NCBI GenBank assembly: GCA_009843625.1
Contig: VYDD01000260.1
Location: 1 to 11,603, forward strand
DNA length: 11,603 bases
Source of the DNA: Gammaproteobacteria bacterium
GTDB taxonomy: Bacteria > Gemmatimonadota > Gemmatimonadetes > Longimicrobiales > Gaopeijiaceae
Direction: 5' to 3'
Below are positions 6,586-11,603 of this stretch, piece after piece. Every line of letters starts with the position of its first letter. Position 1 is the stretch's first letter. Below the pieces are notes generated by a model. It worked only from the letters and a program-made list of their open reading frames with translations, was not told where the DNA came from and did no database searches. The position numbers were made by a program, and so were the translations under genes.

Positions 6586-7650
6586 ATGGGAAGGGGAAGG
6601 AGCCTGCTGCTCCTGGGGGTCGCGGCCACCGGGCTGGTGGCTGCGGCGACGTCGTGCTCACCCCTGTACGTCCTGCGCGCGGGGTGGGAGGAGGCGCGCA
6701 TCCTCACGGCCCGGCGGCCGATCGAGGACGTCATCGTCGACCCGGATACCGACGAGCGCACGCGCGGCAAGCTCACCTTCGCCCGCCTGGCGCGCGCCTT
6801 CGCCATCGACGAGCTGGGGCTCGATGTCGGCGACTCCTACACCACCTACACCCGCCTCGACCGCGACACCCTGGCGATGGTGCTGTCCGCGGCCGAGCAG
6901 GACCGCCTGGCGGCGAGGACCTGGTGGTTTCCGGTGGTGGGCCGGGTTCCCTACCGGGGATTCTTCGACCTGGACGACGCCCTCGACGAACAGCGCAAGC
7001 TGGAAGACGAGGGATTCGACACCTGGCTGCGCCCCACCTCCGCCTTCAGCACCCTGGGGTGGTTCTCGGATCCGCTGATGTCGACGGTGCTGCGCCAGGA
7101 CGAGATCGGGGTGGTGCAGACTATCCTGCACGAAATCTCGCACGCCCACCTCTGGGTGCCGGGAAGCGTCCGCTTCAACGAAAGCTTCGCCACCTTCGTG
7201 GGCGATGCCGGCGCGGCCGCGTTCTTCTGCGCCGACTCGGGCGAGATCCCGACCGTGCGGTGCACGCGCGCGCGGCAGCGGTGGGGCGATGCGATGAAGT
7301 TCTCGGTCTTCCTGGACGGCCTGGTGGCGGACCTGGAGCGCGTTTACGGCGACGCCGCGCTCACCCGCGAGGAACGCCTGTCGGCGCGTGAACGGATCTT
7401 CGCCGAGGCACTGGAGCGCTTCACCGCCGAAGTGCAGCCGACCTTCGAAGCCAGCACCTACGCGGGCTTCGTGGACACCCCGCTCAACAACGCCACGCTG
7501 CTCGCGCGCATGCGCTACTATCACCGCCTGCCCGACTTCCAGGCTCTGCTCGACGACCACGGGGGCGATCTGGGCTCGGCCATCGCGGCGATCAAGGCGG
7601 GGACCGAGGAAGCCGGGGACCCGTTCGAGGTGCTCGGCAACCCGGGATAG
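6586..7650 (+). CDS. Putative zinc aminopeptidase, possible lipoprotein
   Basis: A 354-aa protein resembling the poorly characterised 'predicted aminopeptidase' family (COG4324/Pfam Aminopep type). The first ~24 residues are a signal-like hydrophobic stretch ending in ATSC; Cys24 could be a lipidation site, though the lipobox is not ideal. The family-like blocks PVVGRVPYRGFFD (about 117-128) and AFSTLGWFSDPL (about 153-164) precede the catalytic region. This contains HEISH at residues 182-186 (HExxH, two zinc ligands and the general base) and FNESFATFV with Glu199, a candidate third ligand as in gluzincins. The rest is a helical, charged C-terminal half with no motif I recognise. It begins 25 bases after the SPFH gene and probably shares its transcript. 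The substrate is unknown; the aminopeptidase label comes from the family name, not from a visible specificity determinant. A cell-envelope location is likely if the signal works. Confidence 0.82.
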   Translation: MGRGRSLLLLGVAATGLVAAATSCSPLYVLRAGWEEARILTARRPIEDVIVDPDTDERTRGKLTFARLARAFAIDELGLDVGDSYTTYTRLDRDTLAMVLSAAEQDRLAARTWWFPVVGRVPYRGFFDLDDALDEQRKLEDEGFDTWLRPTSAFSTLGWFSDPLMSTVLRQDEIGVVQTILHEISHAHLWVPGSVRFNESFATFVGDAGAAAFFCADSGEIPTVRCTRARQRWGDAMKFSVFLDGLVADLERVYGDAALTREERLSARERIFAEALERFTAEVQPTFEASTYAGFVDTPLNNATLLARMRYYHRLPDFQALLDDHGGDLGSAIAAIKAGTEEAGDPFEVLGNPG

Positions 7651-7652
7651 GC

Positions 7653-7658
7653 GTACAA
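7653..7658 (+). promoter_or_regulatory. Possible -10 element upstream of the hydrolase gene
   Basis: TACAAT matches the sigma70-type -10 consensus at five of six positions and lies in the short gap after the aminopeptidase stop, 59 bases before the chosen hydrolase ATG. I find no convincing -35 box at the right spacing, so this is weak evidence for an internal promoter. Confidence 0.22.
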
Positions 7659-7705
7659 TGGACGAGATTCGCCCCAGCCGACCCCGGCAGTGGACATGCA
7701 GCGAC

Positions 7706-7710
7706 AGGAG
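7706..7710 (+). promoter_or_regulatory. Ribosome binding site that decides the hydrolase start
   Basis: AGGAG lies seven bases before the ATG at 7718. Alternative in-frame ATGs at 7658 and 7760 lack a comparable site, which supports 7718 as the start. Confidence 0.6.
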
Positions 7711-7717
7711 AAGACCG

Positions 7718-8752
7718 ATGACCACCACCGTATCCCCCACGACACGCCCCACGACGCACATGTGCGCCGCGCTGTCACTCGCCGCGCTGCTGGCCCTCGC
7801 GCCGCCGCATCCGGGCGCGGCGCAGTCCCATCATCCGCCCGCCGAGCCGCCCGCCGAGTGGGGGCCGATCTCGATCAACCTGGAGGGGTTCGAGTACCCG
7901 CATCCGGTCGAGTTCATGAACCTGCGCGTCTACGACCAGGATGTGCGGATCGCCTACATGGACATCGCTCCGGTCGGGCCCGCGAACGGTCGCGCGGCGG
8001 TCTTCCTCCATGGAGGCAGCTACTACGGCTGGTACTGGAAGAGCCAGATCGAGGCCCTCGCCAACGAGGGGTACCGGGTCGTCGTGAAGGACCGGCTCGG
8101 CTGGGGGAAATCGTCCAAGCCGATTCTGCCGTACAGCATGAGCCTGCACGCCTCGAACACGGCCAGGCTCATGGAACACCTCGGCATCTCCGAGGCCGCC
8201 ATCATCGGACACTCCATGGGCGGGCAGATGGCAACCCGTTTTGCCTTCCTGTATCCGGAGAAGACGACGCATCTGGTCACCATCAACCAGATCGGTCTGA
8301 CCGACAACCGCGCCGGGCGCGGGTTTCGTCCGTTCGATGGCGAGATCGACGCCGACCCGGACCTCCAGCGCGCCTACGAGGCGGACGTGCGGACCGACAC
8401 GCGCCGCTACGTGGAGTGGAAGCCGGAGTACCTCGACCACCTGCGCATCCGGCACGGCCAGCGGCTGAGCGGGGACTGGCCCCGGCTCGCGTACGTGCGC
8501 CGGCTCGGCGGCAACCTGCGCTCGATGGACACCATCGTGGACGACTGGCCGCTCATCAGGACGAAGGCGTTGATCCTCGGCGGCGAGATCGACGGACCGG
8601 ACTTTCCCGCGAACGCCCGCCGGGCCGCCGAGATCCTGCCCAACGGCGAACTCTTTCTCATCCCGAACATTGGCCACAACCCCCACGAGGAGGCGCCGGA
8701 CATCGTCAACGCGGAGCTGATCCGCTTCCTGGGCACCGATCCCCGCGAGTAG
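7718..8752 (+). CDS. Secreted alpha/beta hydrolase
   Basis: A 344-aa alpha/beta-hydrolase-fold enzyme with an apparent export signal. The N-terminus has a Thr-rich segment, then a hydrophobic core (about residues 16-30) ending in PGAA|QS, a plausible signal peptidase I site after Ala35. The fold signatures are clear: FLHGG (oxyanion region, 96-100), KDRLGWGKSS (about 124-133), nucleophile elbow GHSMGG with Ser166, acid Asp292 in GGEIDGPDF, and His320 in NIGHNPHEEAP. Residues about 190-275 form the variable cap between core strands. The triad is complete, so the protein should be catalytic, but the substrate (ester, lactone, epoxide or other) cannot be read from sequence. The in-frame ORF extends upstream into the aminopeptidase gene; 7718 is preferred for its ribosome binding site and signal peptide. 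A start at 7760 would still leave the hydrophobic core intact. Confidence 0.87.
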   Translation: MTTTVSPTTRPTTHMCAALSLAALLALAPPHPGAAQSHHPPAEPPAEWGPISINLEGFEYPHPVEFMNLRVYDQDVRIAYMDIAPVGPANGRAAVFLHGGSYYGWYWKSQIEALANEGYRVVVKDRLGWGKSSKPILPYSMSLHASNTARLMEHLGISEAAIIGHSMGGQMATRFAFLYPEKTTHLVTINQIGLTDNRAGRGFRPFDGEIDADPDLQRAYEADVRTDTRRYVEWKPEYLDHLRIRHGQRLSGDWPRLAYVRRLGGNLRSMDTIVDDWPLIRTKALILGGEIDGPDFPANARRAAEILPNGELFLIPNIGHNPHEEAPDIVNAELIRFLGTDPRE

Positions 8753-8782
8753 CTTGCGAGAGGCCGGACCCGGGGCGAACGT

Positions 8783-11248
8783 ATGGGCATGGAAGAGCGG
8801 TCCTCCCCGAGCTACTCCCCCTCCCAGGTCGAAGCGAAGTGGCAGCGGATCTGGGAGGAACGCGGCGCCAACTCCTTCTCGACAGAGGAGCTTCGCGGTT
8901 CCCGGTCGCCCTATTTCAACCTGATGATGTTCCCGTACCCCTCTGCCGAGGGGCTTCACGTGGGCAACATCTACGCCTTCACCGGGGCGGACATCCACGG
9001 GCGCTTCCAGCGGCTGCAGGGGCACGACGTCTTCGAGCCCATCGGCTTCGACGCCTTCGGCATCCACTCCGAGAACTTCGCGCTGAAGCACGGGACGCAT
9101 CCCATGGATCTGATCCCGGCGAACGTGGCCAACTTCACGCGTCAGCTGCGCCGCATCGGGGGGATGTTCGACTGGGATCACTCGGTTGACACGACTGCGC
9201 CCGACTACTACCGCTGGACCCAGTGGATCTTCCTGAAGCTGTTCGAGGCCGGGCTCGCGGAGCGCAAGAAGGCGCCGGTCAACTGGTGTACGTCGTGCAA
9301 GACGGTGCTGGCCAACGAACAGGTCGAGGACGGCCGCTGCGAGCGCTGCGACGCCACCGTCGAGCAGCGCGTGATCGCGCAGTGGTTTTTCCGCATCAGC
9401 GACTACTCCCAGCGGCTGCTCGACAACCTGGAGCACATCGACTGGTCGGAGTCGACGCGCAAGGCGCAGGCAAACTGGATCGGCCGCAGCGAGGGTGCCC
9501 GGCTGGTCTTTCCGGTGCCCGGCTCGGATGACGTGATCGAGGTGTTCACCACCCGCCCGGACACGATCTTCGGGGCGACGTACATGGTGCTCGCGCCCGA
9601 GCATCCGCTGGTGGAACGCATCACCGCCTCGTCGCAGCGCGAGGACGTGCGCGCGTACGTCGACCGCGTGGCCGCGATGGACGTGGTCAGCCGCCAGAAG
9701 ACCGCCGGCGAGAAAAAGACCGGTGTGTTCACCGGAGGGTACTGCTTGAACCCCGCCACCGGGGCGGAAATCCCGATCTGGGTCGCGGACTACGTGCTCG
9801 CGGGGTACGGCACCGGGGCGATCATGGCGGTGCCCGGCCACGACGAGCGCGACTTCGAGTTCGCGAACGAGTTCGGGCTGCCCGTGGTGCGGGTGGTGGC
9901 GGGGCCGGACGAGGATGCGGACACCCCGCTCGAGGAAGCCTACACCGACCACGACGCCGGGCGCATGGTCAACTCCGGCCGCTTCGACGGCATGAGCGTC
10001 GCGGAAGGGAAGGCGGCCATCACCGCCGACCTGGCGGAGCGGGGCCTGGGCGAGCAGCAGGTCAACTACCAGCTGCGCGACTGGTGCATATCGCGCCAGC
10101 GCTACTGGGGGCCGCCCATCCCTATCGTGTACTGCCCCGACCCCGAGTGCGGCGCAGTCCCGGTGCCCGAACGCGACCTGCCCGTGATCCTGCCCCGCGT
10201 CGAGGACTTCAAGCCCGACGACGACGGCGTGAGCCCGCTCGCGCGCGTTGAGTCGTGGTACAGCGTGGACTGTCCGGCCTGCGGAGCCGCCGCGCGCCGC
10301 GAGACCGACGTCTCGGACACCTTCCTGGACAGTTCCTGGTACTTCCTGCGCTATCCCTCGGTCGGGAGCGACGCCATCGCCTTCGACCCGGACATCACCC
10401 GGCGCTGGCTGCCGGTGAACAGCTACATCGGCGGCAACGAGCACGCGGTGCTGCACCTGATGTACGCGCGCTTCATCACCATGGCGCTGCACGACATCGG
10501 GCTGCTGGACTTCGAAGAGCCCTTCACCCGCTTCCGCGCCCACGGCATCATCGTCAAGGACGGACGCAAGATGTCGAAGACCAGGGGCAACGTGGTCACA
10601 CCCGACCCGGTCATAGAGGAGTTCGGCGCCGACACCTTCCGCCTGTACCTGATGTTCCTGGGGCCCTTCACCGAAGGCGGGGACTATCGCGACGACGGCA
10701 TCCGCGGACCGCTCGGCTTCCTGAGGAGGCTCTGGGACACCGTGCTGCGCGCCGCGGACAACGACGCGGACCCCGATCCCCGCCTGGAGGGGCAACTGCA
10801 TCGGACGATAGAACAGGTGACGCGCCAGATCGCGGATCTCCAGTACAACACCTGCATCTCGGGGATGATGGAGTACCTGAACGCGGTGCGCGCGGGAGGC
10901 CGGAGGCCGGCGCGAGCCGAGATCGAGCCCGTGGTGCTGACGGTGGCGCCCTTCGCGCCGCACATCGCCGAGGAGCTGTGGGAGCGGCTCGGACACGAAG
11001 GCGGCGTCTTCGGGCGCGCCCGCTGGCCCGAGTACGACCCGGAGAAGGCCAGGCGGCGCATCGTGAAGCTGGCGGTTCAGGTGAACGGCAAGGTGCGCGG
11101 CACCATCGAGGGCCCTTCCGAGATGAGCCGGGAAGACGCCGAGGCGCTCGCGCGCGAGCAGGAGAACGTCGCGCGCTTCCTCGAGAACGGATCCGTGCGA
11201 CGGGTGATCTACGTGCCGGGGCGGCTGATCAACCTGGTGGTCGGGTGA
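8783..11248 (+). CDS. leuS: Leucyl-tRNA synthetase
   Basis: LeuRS charges tRNA-Leu with leucine in the cytoplasm. The protein is 821 aa, shorter than the ~860 of E. coli. In order: class I HIGH-type motif as HVGN (residues 59-62); a zinc-ribbon-like CxxC...CxxC (Cys169, 172, 186, 189); the CP1 editing domain with TTRPDTIFG from residue 256 and MAVPGHDERD (His353-Asp354); further cysteines at 451, 456, 497 and 500 that could bind zinc; and the KMSKS-type motif KMSKT at 596-600. An anticodon-binding helical domain and a ~65-residue C-terminal domain (VNGKVRG) follow. Only about 12 residues separate FRAHG from KMSKT, so the leucine-specific insertion found there in E. coli and Thermus appears absent. 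No good ribosome binding site precedes the ATG at 8783; ATG 8789 is an alternative. LeuRS is preferred over Ile/Val/MetRS because of the EPIGFDAFG, TVLANEQV and NWIGRSEGA blocks. Confidence 0.96.
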   Translation: MGMEERSSPSYSPSQVEAKWQRIWEERGANSFSTEELRGSRSPYFNLMMFPYPSAEGLHVGNIYAFTGADIHGRFQRLQGHDVFEPIGFDAFGIHSENFALKHGTHPMDLIPANVANFTRQLRRIGGMFDWDHSVDTTAPDYYRWTQWIFLKLFEAGLAERKKAPVNWCTSCKTVLANEQVEDGRCERCDATVEQRVIAQWFFRISDYSQRLLDNLEHIDWSESTRKAQANWIGRSEGARLVFPVPGSDDVIEVFTTRPDTIFGATYMVLAPEHPLVERITASSQREDVRAYVDRVAAMDVVSRQKTAGEKKTGVFTGGYCLNPATGAEIPIWVADYVLAGYGTGAIMAVPGHDERDFEFANEFGLPVVRVVAGPDEDADTPLEEAYTDHDAGRMVNSGRFDGMSVAEGKAAITADLAERGLGEQQVNYQLRDWCISRQRYWGPPIPIVYCPDPECGAVPVPERDLPVILPRVEDFKPDDDGVSPLARVESWYSVDCPACGAAARRETDVSDTFLDSSWYFLRYPSVGSDAIAFDPDITRRWLPVNSYIGGNEHAVLHLMYARFITMALHDIGLLDFEEPFTRFRAHGIIVKDGRKMSKTRGNVVTPDPVIEEFGADTFRLYLMFLGPFTEGGDYRDDGIRGPLGFLRRLWDTVLRAADNDADPDPRLEGQLHRTIEQVTRQIADLQYNTCISGMMEYLNAVRAGGRRPARAEIEPVVLTVAPFAPHIAEELWERLGHEGGVFGRARWPEYDPEKARRRIVKLAVQVNGKVRGTIEGPSEMSREDAEALAREQENVARFLENGSVRRVIYVPGRLINLVVG

Positions 11249-11331
11249 GGTTGGTTTCCCTCCCGACACGCGGCCGCGCCCCGCGAACCATCTCCGCTGA
11301 TTCGACGCTGCAACGCCGGGTCACCGGTCGA

Positions 11332-11367
11332 TTACGCATTTTACACAATTTACGCATTTTGCGTATT
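11332..11367 (+). repeat. Four imperfect tandem copies of a 9-bp AT-rich unit
   Basis: Read in steps of nine from 11332, the units are TTACGCATT, TTACACAAT, TTACGCATT and TTGCGTATT. Copies one and three are identical. Copies three and four together contain a perfect inverted repeat TACGCA-TTT-TGCGTA (11351-11365). The block is about one third G+C in a ~70% G+C setting and ends 28 bases before the tkt start codon. It could be an operator array, promoter spacer, DNA-bending element or dispersed repeat; nothing in the sequence decides between these. Confidence 0.75.
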
Positions 11368-11369
11368 TG
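11340..11369 (+). promoter_or_regulatory. Possible tkt promoter inside the AT-rich repeat
   Basis: TTTACA at 11340-11345 resembles a -35 box (four of six consensus positions). TATTTG at 11364-11369, 18 bases later, is a poor -10 candidate (three of six). The position just upstream of tkt and the local drop in G+C make a promoter here likely, but these exact boxes are uncertain. Confidence 0.3.
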
Positions 11370-11381
11370 CTCCCGCACCCT

Positions 11382-11390
11382 GAGGAAAGG
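11382..11390 (+). promoter_or_regulatory. Ribosome binding site for tkt
   Basis: GAGGAAAGG is purine-rich and Shine-Dalgarno-like, ending five bases before the ATG at 11396. It supports that start over any internal one. Confidence 0.6.
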
Positions 11391-11395
11391 CTGAA

Positions 11396-11603
11396 ATGCC
11401 CGCTTCCCCGCTTCCGGACCCCGCACTCTCGCGCCTCGCCGTCGACGCCGTGCGCGTGCTCTCCATGGACGCCGTGCAGAAGGCCAACTCGGGGCATCCG
11501 GGGGCTCCGATGGGGTTGGCGCCGGTGGGGTATCTGCTCTGGACCCGGCACCTGCGCCACAACCCGGCGAACCCGGAGTGGAGCAACCGTGACCGCTTCG
11601 TAC
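11396..11603 (+). CDS. tkt: Transketolase, N-terminal part (cut by window end)
   Basis: Transketolase transfers two-carbon ketol units between sugar phosphates with thiamine diphosphate and a divalent metal, in the pentose phosphate and Calvin-type pathways. Only the first 69 codons are in the window. They contain the family's N-terminal signature: LSMDAVQKANSGHPGAPMG with the substrate/cofactor-contacting His34, followed by LWTRHLRHNPANP and the start of the NRDRFV block that normally leads to LSAGH. The frame is open to the last base, so the gene continues beyond it. The ATG at 11396 has a good ribosome binding site and lies 147 bases after leuS, behind an AT-rich repeat, suggesting its own promoter. 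The homologous 1-deoxyxylulose-5-phosphate synthase starts differently, so transketolase is well supported despite the short piece. Confidence 0.93.
   Translation, partial: MPASPLPDPALSRLAVDAVRVLSMDAVQKANSGHPGAPMGLAPVGYLLWTRHLRHNPANPEWSNRDRFV

Larger units (their letters stand above)
11249..11395 (+). other. leuS-tkt intergenic region
   Basis: This 147-base spacer is the longest gene-free stretch in the window. Its first ~80 bases are GC-rich like the coding DNA and include the palindrome CGCGGCCGCG at 11269-11278, which lacks a following T-run and is not a convincing terminator. The second half holds an abrupt AT-rich island with a 9-bp repeat and then the tkt ribosome binding site. It probably carries the tkt promoter. 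Confidence 0.6.

Noticed and set aside
4992..6806. Minus-strand open frame of about 600 codons across hisIE and the SPFH gene.
   Set aside because: It is antisense to two firmly identified genes, has biased composition and shows no recognisable motif.
7658..7717. Longer hydrolase N-terminus starting at ATG 7658.
   Set aside because: It would place about 20 Arg/Pro-rich residues before a signal peptide. The ATG at 7718 has a well-spaced AGGAG and gives a sensible export signal.
7775..11269. A very long minus-strand open frame (over 1,160 codons) opposite the hydrolase and leuS.
   Set aside because: In ~70% GC DNA stop codons are rare on the strand opposite real genes. The translation is His/Arg/Val/Gly-rich low-complexity sequence with no domain, and the plus strand holds two well-supported enzymes.
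11269..11278. CGCGGCCGCG palindrome after leuS as a possible terminator.
   Set aside because: The stem is short with no loop, and no T-run follows. Such palindromes arise often by chance in this GC range.

Overview
The window is about 11.6 kb of very GC-rich DNA (roughly 70% G+C by eye). It is densely coding, and every supported gene lies on the plus strand. It reads as a bacterial chromosome, not a mobile or phage region: I see no transposase, integrase, tRNA, rRNA, CRISPR array or long non-coding stretch. A candidate lipoprotein, an exported hydrolase and a monofunctional HisB fit a Gram-negative-type, high-GC, free-living bacterium. Gemmatimonadota or a similar deep phylum is my low-confidence guess; the sequence alone does not prove it.

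Region 1 (1-5670) is most of a histidine operon in the order hisD (5' end cut off by the window), hisC, hisH, hisA, hisB, hisF, hisIE. The genes are tightly packed. ATGA stop/start overlaps join hisD/hisC, hisC/hisH and hisF/hisIE. Together they encode the steps from PR-ATP to L-histidine, except ATP phosphoribosyltransferase (hisG, probably just upstream) and a recognisable histidinol-phosphate phosphatase. HisI and HisE are fused. HisB sits between the two barrel enzymes HisA and HisF, and its metal-binding loop is shortened.

Region 2 (5667-8752) holds three non-histidine genes on the same strand. The first is an SPFH/prohibitin-family membrane protein whose start overlaps the hisIE stop. 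Next is a zinc-metallopeptidase-like putative aminopeptidase with a possible lipoprotein signal. Last is an exported alpha/beta hydrolase with a complete Ser-Asp-His triad and its own strong ribosome binding site.

Region 3 (8783-11603) is leuS, encoding a LeuRS with an HVGN version of the HIGH motif and apparently no leucine-specific insertion. A 147-base gap follows, with an abruptly AT-rich island made of four imperfect copies of a 9-bp unit. Then comes the start of a transketolase gene, cut off by the window end.

Most of the content is housekeeping metabolism and I do not see a clear new system. The points most worth a second look are the 9-bp repeat island before tkt, the coupling of an SPFH gene to the histidine operon, the short HisB loop and the compact LeuRS.
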